From positions 93,830,708 to 93,894,707 of the forward strand of contig OX104127.1 of assembly GCA_944470555.2 (NCBI GenBank): a stretch of DNA of 64,000 bases, given 5' to 3'. This DNA is from Heterobilharzia americana. Lineage: Eukaryota > Platyhelminthes > Trematoda > Strigeidida > Schistosomatidae. Positions 34,008-49,260 of this stretch are shown piece after piece; within the stretch, counting starts at the first letter, position 1; each line of letters opens with the position of its first letter. The position numbers were made by a program, and so were the translations under genes. Below the pieces are notes generated by a model that ran no database searches, was not told the DNA's origin, and saw only the letters and a list, made by a program, of their open reading frames with translations.

Positions 34008-35275
34008 GAAGTAACAAAATATGCCACCGAAAAGAAGAGTGTGGAGAAAATAATTAGGCTGATCTTCAAATTTCTCGAATCACATTACTGACTAGCATTA
34101 CACCAAGTAAGCATGAAAGCCAACAGGGGTTGGAGCACTCTAAGCTGACTAGCATGAGCTTGATATAGCGTCGATGTTTTCTAACAACTTAATATTTCTC
34201 AATTAAGTAGAAATGATTGCAGCATAAGTACTTTCTTCATAATGTCACAGAAAAGTAGGAACTGAAGCATAATTTTGTAGAAGTACAATACAGGTAGATT
34301 TATATCAATCTCACCAATCTGTTCGGTTTTTGAGCACTCTTATTTCGCTGAAATATGTGTCATATAAGCGTGTAACCTGTTAGACTATAATATTTTGAAA
34401 ATTGTCTTTATGATGAACTGATATCATTCACCAGAATATTTTGAACAAGAGTCTACTGAAAGACTATTTTATCTCTGTGTTAGACTTTTTGGCAGGACAA
34501 GTAAACCTTTAGACACCTACAAATCTCACTCTGCGAATAGCATCATGGAAGGAGAAACAAGATGAACAGCTACAATTTAGAAAACTTGAAAGTTGTGCTG
34601 AGTTGTTAAATGAATAAAGTCAAAAAACACAAACCTCTGCATTCCAATTTGATTTATTAATGATGGCATGCTCAATTTACAACTTTAAATTTCAGGGTTC
34701 CACTTACTCTTGGGTTTGGTGCGTGTATCGCCAAAAAGTTTCAGATCAGAAGAGGTATCTCTTCAGTACTTCCTGATCTTCAAAGGTTCTCTCAATTTCA
34801 GATGAAAAGTAACCTGAACAACGTATTTATCTGTACATTTAAAAGTTTCAAGGTTTATACTCATTGGGACAGACTGAGAGAGCTTGATATTGTAATTCTT
34901 TGTCTGGAAGATGAGTATAAACGGAATAGTGATATGTGCGCCAACAAACAGTGAGCAAAGCAGTTCTATGTTCAGTCTGCTGATTCAAACAGAGGTTATC
35001 TTGGACATCTTGATGTTTAGAAGGAGTTATTTAAAACCCACGAAAATAATTATTATCTTACGAGGTCAAATAAAGGTAAATCAGCTCAGAAGTTTTCGGT
35101 GGTTGCCATTGTGATCATGAACAAAGAACTAAACTAAACGCAAAACTATTGTCCTAAATACCTTGCATTCAGATTGACTTCTCTTCACTTCTGCAAAGAA
35201 TGCTTTTGAAGTATCTGGGATGGTATTTACTGAACTTGAATTTCAATGGAAATATAAACATATTAATCTAGGTGA
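34008..35275. other. Gene-free stretch, no recognised content
   Basis: AT-rich DNA following the RTE-like element. Nothing recognised on either strand. Confidence 0.4.
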
Positions 35276-36190
35276 CACGATTTCGAATCTTAGGCGGGAC
35301 ATGAGTTCCGTCGAGGTTGCAGATACGCTTTGCTGACGAGTGCCAACAAGCACGAAGCTTAGGTCCAGGGCTTCCTGCCGATTGCCTCCAACCAACACAT
35401 ATTACATTGTTTATTTGATTACTGTGTGCTATGTCAGACGAAAACAATCTAATATGCTATCAAACCCTACCGTAATACCCAAATCTTCCTCTTACAAGAG
35501 AACAGACACTCTAAGGTGATGGATACATGTAAGTAATGACTCAAAAAATGAGATGAAAGTGGTGTGCTAAAGTGAAAGTAACCACTAGTTGGTTGGAGAC
35601 AATTAGCAGGAAGCCCTTGACCTAGGTTTCTTGCTTTCTGGCACTCGTCAGCAAGGCGTATCTGCAACCTCGACTCAACTGATGTCCCGCCTGAGATTCG
35701 AACCAGCGTCACCTAGTGTTGCGGTCAGCGACTTTACCACTGAGCGATTGACCTCCTGTAGGGCTGGCTTACATGTATTGATTGGTCACAGGAGTGCAAC
35801 CAATTTCATGTTGTCTAGTCCTGAGTGGAGACCGAATCCCATCGAACATACTTGCAATGTGGCAACCAGGCTAGGAAGCTCAGCATCGCAGTACACATTA
35901 GTAGATGTTTGTGGGTGAAATCGCTAACTGCAACACTGAGAGACGCGGGTTCGAATCTCAGGTGGGATATTAATTCTGTCGAGGTTGCAGATACGCCTTG
36001 CTGACGAGTGCCAAAAGCTTCCTGTCGATCGCCTCCAACCAACTAACATCTACTAATATGCACCACGATGCTAAGCTTCCTAGCTTGGCTGCCACATTGC
36101 AAGTATGATCGATAGGATTCGGTCTGCACTCAGGACTAGACAACATGAAATTGGTTGCACTCCCGTGACCAATCAATACGTGAAAGTAAC
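35275..36190. repeat. Cluster of tRNA-derived SINE copies in opposite orientations
   Basis: One family recurs here. 35275-35400 (+) is a partial copy. 35745-35575 (-) has the B box GGTTCGAATCTCAGG with the body TCGAGGTTGCAGATACG and CTGACGAGTGCC. 35925-36050 (+) repeats that head and body. A second module (CAACCAATTTCATGTTGTC, CTAGTCCTGAGTGGAGACC, TTGCAATGTGGC) occurs at 35760-35920 in one orientation and at 36190-36045 in the other. Module order is therefore A' B A B', not a simple palindrome. Identical open stretches on both strands are by-products of this. Confidence 0.7.
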
Positions 36191-36720
36191 CGCATTAGAA
36201 TGAAAGTCTAAGGAGAAGACCCGGTAAACTGAGCGATATGATATACAATGACTAACTTTTGCATAAATTCGATCAAATATTTAAAGCTATGAGTATTTTA
36301 TGTGCAAACGTTTGGCGTCAACGGCTGTGGGTTGGAAAGTCAATAATTTTCAAGGTCATTGCTGAATAAAATGAAAACTTCCGAAATACTTATTTTAGTA
36401 GGAACATACAAACATGAGATAAATTCTGACAGTGATAGTGCATGTGTTTTTCATGCATCCAGTTTACGCGGTATGCATATGTCAGATGAATATGTCCGTA
36501 GTGTTATAAGAGAAAGCCAATAAACAGGATACCTCCCTAGTTAGCCAATCATCGATATGAATTCATAATGCAATTTTCCAGACAGATGATATATAAATCT
36601 CAATCATTCTAACCATCACAAAAACAAAAGAATAGATCACGCAAAGTTGCAGAGGAATTTAGATTTCCTCATTTGAAAACTAATACACAACATCACATCC
36701 AGTTGTTTCCCATCGTTATT

Positions 36721-39700
36721 ATGAAATCTGAAGTAAATATCCTGCTCGTGATTCTGTTAGTTATAGTCAGTACAGATTACGGTAAGTTGATTAAAGACAT
36801 GTGTAATTGAATTATTTGTTGACTAACGTATTGATCGTCTATTCAAATGTTAGCGAAGTGATAGAAAAAATGTGTGTAAAGCATTTTGCTTTATTACACG
36901 TGAATTTTCTGTTGTACTATGATATTCAACCCCATCTAATGAATGAGACTGTAAAGGGAATCATAGTCTGTTTCAGCTACCATTGTTATCATTAAAGATT
37001 GTCACACTGAATAGAATTTAAAAGTCTATCGATAATTCTCAATGAATTGTGTAAACAAGTTAGTCATTTTACAGTGATCTATCCTTTGCCAAAGTAAATG
37101 TTATCACTTATTAAGCGAAAAACGGAGTAATGCCTATTGTTACCACCTTTAAATATATTTCCTCGATATTCATGCTGCTTGTTTACCAAAGTGTTGTTGT
37201 TTTGACTGAATGCCTTTGCCTAGTGACCTATCTATCAAATTTTGTGTGTTTATTTCTTACTAGATCAGTCTATCTGAAATAGCTGGATAAAACAGACTAA
37301 TATAATATGAAAATAAATTCTACCACAGTGAATAAATTCCATATTTGCATGAATCGACCTATTTAAAGTTTCAAGTACTACCTACATACCTAAAAAGTGT
37401 ATCCACTTATGTTAAGAAATAGTTTTAAACTGAAGTTTGAAAAGAGACTGTAATGTAACTGGATCATAAAAGAATGAATGAATTCACTTACACTGCCAAA
37501 TCCTTTTATGAGTTTGGACTGATCGAAACAAATTATCCCAGTTTATGCAGTCGTAGATGGTAAGATTGAAGGAGTTGGGGAAGGCACTGGCATTAAGCTA
37601 GAGTCAGTAGTTGTTTAGGCCTGATGAATAGACTGAGTTGGGATGAGTGAGTGTCGATGAAACTTACAGAGAGAAAAGGATCTAGGATAACTATTTAGAA
37701 ACAGTAGTTTGAGTATTGTGCAAACCTTGTTGTCAAACAGGTTAACTAGCCCACAGATACGCCTCAGGTGCTTAGTATCCTACCAAAACCAAAAGGTTAT
37801 GTCGGTTCTTGAAATCTTAGCAATGCTTGACGACGCAATGTCTCTAGTTTGGTTAACTTAAGTACTAGTTGGCGTTGATGAGTCGAAAAATCGCCTTTCG
37901 TAATGATCTCAGGGGCTGATCAATCCAGTTTTCCAGAAACAACTAACATCTTAAATGTACATCATAGTATTTGAGACACCTATTCATTTAGACAGTGTAG
38001 ATGTCTCACAGTAGACATAGTAATACATTCATGACCTTCCTCATATGGATATCAACAATCAGTTATTACATTAAAATATGGCACTGAATCAATATCAAAT
38101 GATCATATTATCGTCTTTGAAATGTTTGTAATAGTTGCTTAGCCATTCCCATTCTTTTTCGTATGTCCGGTGTTGATTTATTCGACATAATTTTCTAGAC
38201 AAGCTCTCCACCTCCAACTGGGTTAGTTTTTCTGACTGTCAATCCTCTTTGTCTTATTTTATGATTGCGTGCAATAGAAATACGGTTCCAGTTAATTTCT
38301 ATCTCAAGACTCTGTTATTTACTACAGTCAATGGTATTAGTTTCGTCTTACATAGAAAAAGACCCTCATAATCAGTTATCAAATAAAAAGTAGTCACTTA
38401 ATCAGGAGTGGCTGAATGACATTCCCAATCCTTGTTGATTGAATCGACCACAAGTTTACATGCAATGCGGGTGTTCCAAGTGCCCAAAAACTTCTTAGTT
38501 TGCCATTACAATGGGACTGGACTTAGGTGAACAACGGAAACCATATTTTTGAATAGTAGATCCATCCTGATGTTATTATGAGAAATCAGTTGCAACCGAG
38601 GCGTTATCGACGAAGTGATATTATTTGACTCCACTCTGTTGAATATCTACTAACCAAACAGACAAACTAATTAACAAGAAATTATGCACCAGCGAAGTGT
38701 TTAGGTTTTGCTAATCTACTCATTCACACATATATTGATGTCATTGTACTTTGGCACAATGAATGATGTGTAGAACTGAATGCAGACTCAAATATGAAAA
38801 CTATGATCTTCTGAGATATCATACACTGATTTGTGTACAAACTAATACTTAAATTCGGTAATGACATTCTTACGTTCAGAGTAATACAACTATTTTGTTT
38901 CGTCGGTGAGTGCAGTTTGGATTAGTGATCAATCTCAAGTCAATTTTCACTAGTCGGTCTTCATAAAGAAAACACTCTATAAGTTCTCAGCACAAATATG
39001 ACTGATTAAGCCATTAGTCAGCATCCCTACATCTGTCCTGCAGATTATCGGGCATCAGCTGAATGGATTAGAGGAAAGTGCATTGAGTTCAAACCTAAGC
39101 ATGAAAAGAAGTCCGAGGGAATAGCAGAGAACTGTTACTCAAAAATTAACATAGGTTGGGAGGAAAATAGTTAACCTTGCAAGGAAGTTACATTTGTGAA
39201 CATGTTCGTTTCTGGCATCGCTATGCACACCGTTCTTGGCATTAACATTTCTGCTCAATATTGTCTTTCGTCCTCCCAAACCTGTACCACTCGATTGCCT
39301 TCAATCACGTTTTTCATAATGTTGCACTATATACTACCGATGTTTATTAGTAAGTCTAACCGCAAAGGCCTACGTGTCTATAAGTGCATTATATTTCTGA
39401 AGAACTGAAATGAACCCTACTTATGACTGCTAATAAACTTGAAAAGAAGCCTACCGCTTTCCTTTGATTCACTCTTTGTGTAGAGCAATCCATATTCTTA
39501 TAGTTACTGCGTCAGCTACAGAGGGAGGGAAAACCCTCAAATGCCGAAAGACTGTTTCTTGTTACAAATCGTTAGCAATTCAGATCTAATACACCGTACT
39601 CTATCAAGCAAGTCCAGGAACATCACGAATAAAGATGTACATGTTACCATTTAACCGCTGCACTGTCGATCAAAACTTCAAATTCTCATTACTTATGCTC

Positions 39701-41493
39701 CTCTCTAGTACTTGCATGTTTTTGTATTTGAATCACCTAGATAATTAGTTGGTATTCAGAGATGATTCAATTGCATATGTTCTGATTTTTTTTATTTCAG
39801 CTCTCTCTGCTAGTTGTTACACATGCAACCCTTGTCCAATACCATTCGACGCTTCATCCCATCTGGTTAGAAATGAAAGTGGATGTGTATGGTGTGCAGT
39901 AAGTATAAAGTGTGCACAAAAGTTTACAGAGTTTTTGTTAATTACCTGCAGCTTGTCACGTCTAATCAAGTAGGCTAAATTCACCCACTTCCACTGGATG
40001 GAATGAAATATACTGTTATATACCTAGTTATTGGGTTTAATTGAGACGCACAATGTGTCGGTTCAAAACGTATCAATGAACCAGTATTTACCATGAATAT
40101 CGAGACGAATCTCATGGATTTGAAACCCTGAAAAAACGACGAAATAATGAACTCATCAGAATATCTGTTGAAGACCAGGATTATCAAGCTTGAATTTCAG
40201 TGTTGAAGCGCTCTTATCGACAGTCTAGAAGCATTCAACATGATATACAATGCACCGAGATGTCAGCCTACTTGCCTCTGTTGACCGAATCCAGAATTCA
40301 GCAGATGAGCATGTGTCGCCATCGAGAATAGGTAGCTTGAAATGAAATATTATTAGAAGCATGTTAATGTATAGAATTAATAACACTTTGTTAACACGGA
40401 CTCAAATTTCAGTGTTATCAAATTAATGATAATCTGTTACCGCATGAAATTTGTTGTGGAAGGTAGGTAATCATAAAATGGCCTACGTGGGATAATCGCA
40501 TTTCGCAGGATGAGGAATTACTTATTCCAAGCTGATCATTAATTGTGTGGTGTGTGTGTGTAGTAACTAGGTATTTGTAAAGTATCTCGGCCATCTGAAG
40601 CGATGAAGTCTCACAGTATCATCGACTGCCTTTCCTTTTCTCCCTAACACTCGAAGTCTGAATTCTGCGGTATTGACGCAGTCGCGCCATTATACACATC
40701 GTGTACCATAATGACAATATTGTTTGAACACTTGAAGCTTCTTCATGTCCTCTACCTTTACTGGCTATCGTTTGCATTCACAGACAAGTCACCAGTGAAG
40801 AACAGTGGTGGAGAAACGATTTGCATTCAAGTGATGAGAAATGCATCGCAAAGATTTTCTTATTACCACCCAAGATATCCAGAAGACTCTGCATTTCGTC
40901 TGCGCTTCCATGTGACAAGACTGTACCATCAACGTATTCTGCGTCAGCTGCAAACTGATTTCAGTCATCCTGGATCATGCACTATGCGTGTGAGAGTTGG
41001 GATAAAAGGCTGCTCGTCTCAACCTGTATTAGTTTCATTCGTCTATCTAAAAAGCTACTTGAAACTAACCATTTAATAAGCTCAGATTACCTGTTTGTCA
41101 TCGTTTTACTTACTTCATATAGTTGATACTATGCGTCATGTTATTATTTACTATATGACGTTGTGCTGAATTAGATCCTGTTGAGAAATCAAGTTTCGTT
41201 TCAGGAGGTCATTTTTTCGTAGACATATCATTTCCGTAACAGGTGCATACGTAATTATTTATTCTTCTTGATCTTGCTGTTAGAAAATTTCAGTTGGTGA
41301 ATCAACAATTCCGATCAGAGAATGTCAGTCTGCTTGTGGATTTGAAGTCTGGAGGAAACGATATAATCAATTCTCTTATTCGTGTTGCACTCGCGACTAT
41401 TGCAACACGAGTTTACGCAGCTGCTCAGCGCACCAGATACTACTGGTGGTTATCTCGATAGTCGTTTCTTCCTATATTTATAAGAAACAATGA
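36721..41493 (+). CDS. Ly6/uPAR (CD59-like) domain protein, gene B
   Basis: Spliced model: exon 1 36721-36781 (61 nt), exon 2 39801-39898 (98 nt), exon 3 41284-41493 (210 nt), 122 residues. Splice sites: ACG|GTAAGT, TTCAG|CT, GCA|GTAAGT, GTTAG|AAA. The next AG ten bases on gives the wrong frame. Residues 1-20 are a signal peptide (NILLVILLVIVS core). Ten cysteines follow the Ly6 pattern: SCYTCNPC, GCVWC, ECQSAC, CCTRDYCN. One extra Cys lies after the domain. The C-terminus (ILLVVISIVVSSYIY) is hydrophobic and GPI-anchor-like. NES and NTS are possible glycosylation sites. It is closest to gene A in the segment CNPCP and in TPIRDC/IPIREC. Intron 2 contains an antisense relic of a non-LTR RT. 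A 2-kb (AGT)n array begins 359 bases after the stop. No close AATAAA was seen downstream. Confidence 0.9.
37500..39750. other. Body of intron 1 of Ly6 gene B
   Basis: Repeat-like but unassigned DNA with no exon-like structure found. Open stretches such as that at 39196-39408 lack motifs. Confidence 0.35.
40600..41070 (-). pseudogene. Diverged non-LTR RT relic in intron 2 of gene B
   Basis: The plus strand from about 40690 to 40960 aligns by eye with 640-880, the YADD region of the first element. Shared blocks occur in order: CACCAGTGAAGA versus CACCACTGAAGA, GAGTGAGATGAAA versus AAGTGATGAGAAA, CAAAGATT, AAGATATCCAGAAGACTC versus AAGATGTCCAGAAGGCTC, GACAAGACTGTACCATCA versus GACAGGACCATATCATCC. 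The coding direction is minus. The apparent 121-codon plus-strand frame here is a shadow of this relic. Confidence 0.65.
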
Positions 41494-41851
41494 AATAATC
41501 ACAATAAGACAATGTTGGTACACCCGACGCTCTTTTTATATGAGTAATAACAAATATTAACTCATCCTTCTTTATCACGCACTTCTATTCTCATATTTGT
41601 TGTGATAATTCCAAACACATTTAGTCTGCATGTAACTGTGGTCAAGCATTTTGTAGAGGGATAAAGGCTTGGTGCATAAAGTACATTGCATAGAATTCCA
41701 TTCAGTTCAGCTTTCGTATTAACATAAAAATAATAATTTGGAGAAATACAGAGTGTCTTACCTTCTTTTTTCGCCTCTGAGGGTAAGCCCATGATTTCCT
41801 AACCATTACACAGGGGACTTCACTACGGTAAAGCATATATTGTAGGAGAGG

Positions 41852-43912
<2,061 letters not shown>

Positions 43913-44500
43913 TTTTTTAGTGGAACTCGTTGATTTTTTAGCACTTTGGTTTTAGCTGTTAATTAATGTATTTGAGCTCAGCTCTGCATAACTAATTTGT
44001 ACAACCATGCAGCATTATGAAGCCCTAAAACCGTGCGTATCTGCGTGCACTGCATATGCGTACATTTGTTTTCTGAATTAATATTCCAATTTGCGTAATA
44101 TTTCGGTAAATGAATATGTTAGATTTCAAGCTTGATTATTTTTTTCAGATAGCACACGGTGACAGTATCGTTTACTGAATGAAATAATCAATACATGTAG
44201 AACTTCACTAAAATGCGTAGTGAATGAAAAGTGGGAATAATTTTAGCTAACGCTAGAGTGGTTTATTGGTCTGGTATTCTGCTTTTAAACAGTGCATGAT
44301 GATATGTCTTGACCTTCGTATATCACTTTAATAATGTGGTGGTGACTCCTAAGTGCATAAAATGATCATCAAAATACTACTACAGTCTTGATTGTATGTC
44401 TTTCTCGGCTCAACAGTACATGGATGACTGCATTTGTCAAGCAACTTCAATTACGACACTTAAGTGTTTGAGAACAAGCTGTGGTAAACGGAAACTGGAA
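43913..44500. other. Gene-free stretch beside the array
   Basis: AT-rich DNA with nothing recognised. It starts with a short T run that ends the AGT array. Confidence 0.4.
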
Positions 44501-44501
44501 G

Positions 44502-45170
44502 TTAAAACAACTTCATTAGTAAAAACAATACGTAAAACCGAATGTATTTGAAGCAGTAAAATTTGAACTGTAGAAGTGATGTAGCAATCAGTAATAGGGT
44601 AAGGGGATCGATCACTGATAATATGGGTCGAAGAGGTTTGTCTGGCTTGTGTATTTTGACTAGCCGATATAACTTTGGAATATGCGACCCAGTTGGTTTT
44701 ATGTTTTGGAAAGTATTCTCGGCAGTATGCTTTGATTTTACAAGCTGTTTCAGAAGCTGCATTATTTGCATTTGGATAGAAGTTTGATTTTTGAGACTTC
44801 TATCAGCTTCGAACTTTGACTTATCAGACAGTATAGTGTACATCTTATTAACGTAGTCTTCTTTATTCATGAGTGTTACACATTCTCCTTCGTCGTTGCT
44901 TAGGATGACAATTTATTTGTTCTGAAGTAGTTCATTTAATGGTTTTCAGTGCTCCTTAGGGATGGGTAGTTGCTGATTGAAAGTTGGAGTTCGGAACTGG
45001 TAGGCGATATCAACCATCTTCGATTTAAACCAACTGTCAATTTCATTCGAGGTACCGTTAAGAGTACTGAGTTGGCCATATAGATTCTCACTGTGGTTCA
45101 ATTTCAGTTTATCCTATTTCTCAGGGGGAACACAAAATTCAAACAGTTCAATAAATCCCTCTATAATCAA
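44502..45170 (-). pseudogene. Penelope-like element, N-terminal part of the RT
   Basis: Minus-strand frames read FEFCVPPEK, NHSENLYGQLSTLNGTSNEI and WFKSKMVDIAYQFRT. Then come FNQQLPIPKEH and MNKEDYVNKMYTILSDKSKF, and last IPKLYRLVKIHKPDKPLRPI. The last motif is the PKIYGLPKIHKP-type block that opens the Penelope-like reverse transcriptase. The catalytic part of the RT is absent; the frame ends after ILSVIDP in unrelated sequence. Stops at several points show decay. It is a different family from the 47350-49260 copy, judging from the residues around these motifs. Confidence 0.7.
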
Positions 45171-47345
45171 GCTTGTTGCTTGTTTTAAAATCTTATTGTT
45201 TCAGTTTTACGGAATTCCAGGGTCGGATCAGTTCGACCACGTCATTCGTCCTTACGCAGCAGTATACCTTGGTCGATGTACTGCATAGCAGGAGGAAATC
45301 TCATGAACACAGTCACAATCACTACGAAACTGATTTCAAGGTTATTCTTTACATCACGAAGTCTTGCATTTTCAGTCTATCTCATTTATTGTGATTGTAA
45401 TTCACAGCTTCTGACTTTTGGTCGACTTAGATTTCCAAAATACTGAAAAGTATTGCAGGTGATTATGACTCAGCGTTGAAATTCGGTTGCACCAGTGATA
45501 CAAAGTGAAAGTGAATCAGATTCAGCAGCTATGTAATGATTTCCTATTATCGATTTATGTTGAAAGAAAAATGAAAGGCGGTAAAGTGAAAAAACAGTAG
45601 TTATCCATGAACATCGGTGGAATTCAGTGTAAACTCAAACGAGCGAACTGAATACGCATCGATCAATATAGTGATCGCTCACAAACTGATTAACAGACCA
45701 ATTTTACTCAGCTGCAGAAAAATCCCTGCAGGTCTACATAAAACTTAACTGCGACCACTCTGATCAGTACACTGCAGCAACTTTGGTACATAACGAATGA
45801 GGTGAGAAGCAATCGAACGAAGATGGATAGCGATGTAAGTAGCTATGCAGCTGACTTAAAAAGCCAATCAGTTTCAGTCTAGACTGTTGCCTACCCTACG
45901 TAACTTTATTCATATGCTTCTGAAAATATCTGATGTGCTGTTGAAACTGTTTTTGTTCAGCTGTATTTTATGTTGACAAACACAATTAGCTTCAACTTCT
46001 CAAATCTTGTTCTGTCGGTCTTCTGCTTTTTCTGCCGTCTTTATACATTTTGCTGACGTATGTCGATTAAAATAGCTCTGGTATACGACCGAACGAATAT
46101 CCGTGCGCACATTTGGAACAACTAAATCGCACCCATGATTTGGCGAAAAAACAAACTACTCATTTCCCTCCGTTTCATCCTTTCCTTCTCCTTCTCTTCC
46201 TTCTCAACTCTCAGTATTTCAATAACACAAACAAGCACTCTGTATACAGCAAATTGTCAGCAGTGATTTACTCCCTTATAGTTAACAACTAAACTAAGCA
46301 AATACTGCCGGTTTCAACCACACGAAACGAAATTGGCTGTCGAAATATCCTTCTATCCATCATAACAGTATTATCACTCAAAGTAGTAAACTACAAGTGG
46401 GGGACAATGAACTCAATCTGTGGCTATAAATTAATCATGAACTGACATTTTCAGTATTGCAACTGGAAAACTGACGGTCTTCAGAATACAATCAGGAATT
46501 TCATTCCACCTTCTGGCCTCTAGTATTTCCTATAATCAAGATAATACTTATCATGACTACAAGTCAATCTCAGTGAACTACATTTCCATGACTGTGCAAG
46601 ATATCTGCAATGTGATATGCGGAGTTGTTCTAGTCCCATACACACACACATGTACGACTGTGAGCTTTTTCATCAAACGGACTGGTAAAGATTTTCAATA
46701 GATACACTGTGAGTGAATCATCGAGATTGTAAAGTGCAGTCTGTCCGACTACAGTGATATTACTTTCTACCTAATTTCCAATTTTTCATCATATGGTGAG
46801 TAGTGCTGCAAACCAGTGAACAGACGATAGTAGTGATAAGAAGGATCAGTGAAATGCGGGTGACCAAAGAACTAGTCAGTGGTGAATGTCAGAAATGAAA
46901 TGCGACGTACGATATCATGTGATAACACTCTTAGATGTTAGAAGTCAGTAAATCACGTGACCTGCATAGCTTAGCGGCACATTCTCTGAATTCAGGAGTG
47001 GGAAAGTCAACATCGAATAAATGAGGTATTGCGGCTCTCGTTGAACCGCAGACAAATTAGTACCAAAATATACTGCACTGCAGTACTACTTAGCCTAGTG
47101 AGCAGACTCCAAGTCTTGATCGATCAATGTTCGACTTCGGTGACGATTAGAAGACTAAACTGGGTACTTTTCAATTTATAGACACCAAACGAAGTTGGAA
47201 TTTAATAGTTTCGAAGAGTTTGAGCATCTGGTATGTGATATTCGTTATTTTGGTATTTGTATTCCCCAATGAAAGTGTAAAACAAAATGAATCTTTTCCA
47301 ACCGATGTTTTTCTATTTGATGCTAATAGCTTTATCAAAGTTATA
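45171..47345. other. Gene-free stretch with a possible SINE trace
   Basis: Mostly unassigned DNA. Near 46968-46982 GCATAGCTTAGCGG resembles a pol III A box, but no matching B box was found. No gene recognised. Confidence 0.3.
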
Positions 47346-47349
47346 GTAA

Positions 47350-49260
47350 ACCGGAATTTACAATTTCCAAGCTAAATATGATAACTTGATATGGGTTATT
47401 TTGGACAGATGATTCTGCGTTGTCAGAACCGTACAACAAAGATGAAATCCATATGTAGTGTGTTGTATGTGAAGAGTGTATGAATTACACATTAAGAGTT
47501 GTAGGTTCACATGTTGGTGGTTCTTATAGCATATATGTTGCTTAGATGAGTATGTAGACGCGGGTTGAGGGTAGGTCAAACTACTTTTTATTCCCTCATC
47601 TCTATTTAGACAATTTTGATTCCAGTTTGTGTGAAAAGATTCTGCTTTGAAACGTTCTTTATAATTTCTAGTCTTTCTGCGTAATTTCGATACTGTCAAA
47701 ATCTACCTTGTGACCTGAAATTATAGCCCTACAGGGCCATGGTTAAAGTGTTTTCAGGTTTTTCAGCCCCACTGGATTTCTCAGGAGTCGGGTGGAGGCT
47801 CTTCGATGTTCATTTCTTTTAAATTTGATTTCACGGGAAGTTTTTCCTATATATGTTGTATTGCAGTCTGAACATTTCATTTTATAAACACAATTAGATT
47901 ATGAATCCAGAGGGATCTCGTCCTTTAATATGATGTTCCGTAGAACACTCTGATATTGGATTTGTCGAGCACTTTCCCAACTTTATCCGACGTATATGAT
48001 CTGGACGGGATAATTAATGTTGAGGCACATGATTTAAAAGTACTCTTACGATGTAATCTCAGGTTGTTTCCTAGTTTACCAATGAATTTCACTGGACAAT
48101 GATTCATTTTGAGTATTTTATTGGTTAACTCTTCCATTTTCATCAGTTGTAAGAGCGTGTGCTCCGCTTAAAAGACTGGAGACAACAGAAACTTTCGCAC
48201 TAATTCGATGGGATGAGCTGAAATCAAAGTATTTGTTCGAATGCTCTGTTTCCCGAAAATGGTTATCCCTAAATTTCCATTTTCTTTTAGCTTAACAAGA
48301 CAATCAAGAAAAGGCAGTTCCCCATTATCAGTTTCTTCTTCTGAGCTGAATTTGTTACTTGGTGATCTAGAATTCAAATGATCCAAAAATGTATGCGACA
48401 AGTCACGTTTTAAAATTATGAATATGTCATACTTCAGCCAAATTTTCGGATTTCGGAAGTGAACGAAGACACTTTCTTCTAATTTACTCATGGATAGGTC
48501 AGCTATTGTGGATGAGACAGGTGAGCCCATCGCAACACCGTTAGCTTGCCTGTACAGTTTTTCTTCCAGGTCAAATTTAACAGCCTTGATGATGTCACTG
48601 GTATTCAGTTGACATCAATCTGTCAATTTTGTGTCTGAGTTTAATAAATTAGAAATAACATCTAGACTGTAATTAATTGGAATACTAGCGTATAATGAAT
48701 TGATGTCATAGCTTGCCGTAATTTCATCTTCATCAATCCTAATGAAAAAAAATTGGATTTATTGTCACATGCGTTCCTTTTTGTATATTCTGAGTTTTTT
48801 TTTTGTATGGGTCTTAGTTTTGAAGCCAGATATTTAGAGAGCTAGTGTGTTGATGCGTTGGTGAAGTCTACAGTTGGTCTCAGTGGAATGGAAGGATTTT
48901 GAATCTTGGATAAACGGTAGAATTTTGAAGGCATGTAAGATTCACGTTTGAGTGTGAATAAAACTGAGCTGCCAATTTCAGGCTTCATTTCTCTAAGTAG
49001 CCTATCAATGTTGAGTTTCATTTTGTTCAGCTCCAGGGATTTTTCCTTCTCATCAGTTAAGGAGTATGGTTCATCGGACAGGTAGTCACTTGTTTTCGTC
49101 TCATAACCTGTTCTGTTCACAATGATTGTTATATTTTCTTGATTTGCTTGTGTTATTACAATGTTCTTGTCTTTCCTTAAATTCTCCAGGGCTTGAAATT
49201 CTTGTCTAGTGATGTTAGAAGGTGTATTTCTTTGCTTCATCGTTAAATAGTAATTCCAAA
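47350..49260 (-). mobile_element. Decayed Penelope-like element spanning RT and GIY-YIG endonuclease
   Basis: In order on the minus strand: 49240-48842 encodes TRQEFQALENLRKDKNIVIT, then SKFYRLSKIQNPSIPLRPTV (the PKI-H-P block). Around 48600-48530 a second frame gives DIIKAVKFDLEEKLYRQANG and VAMGSPVSSTIADLSMSKLE, the GSPxS RT motif. Then come LKYDIFIILKRD, in the position of YVDD, where the Asp pair is lost, and NGELPFLDCLVKLKENGNL. Around 47960-47790 reads VYKMKCSDCNTTYIGK-TSREI-KFKR-NEHR, the GIY-YIG nuclease. 47699-47358 includes RRKTRNYKERFKAESF near its end. This is the full Penelope-like order, covering most of an element, but broken by frameshifts and with the RT active site ruined. 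Confidence 0.8.

Noticed and set aside
35631..36176. Similar open frames on both strands
   Set aside because: They are translations of inverted SINE modules, not paralogous genes.
40711..41076. A 121-codon plus-strand frame with a signal-like start
   Set aside because: It is the opposite strand of a retrotransposon RT relic, alignable with 640-880, and lies within intron 2 of gene B.
41284..41293. Alternative acceptor TTTCAG ten bases into exon 3 of gene B
   Set aside because: It has the better consensus but puts the CCx4CN motif out of frame. The GTTAG acceptor matches the position used in gene A.
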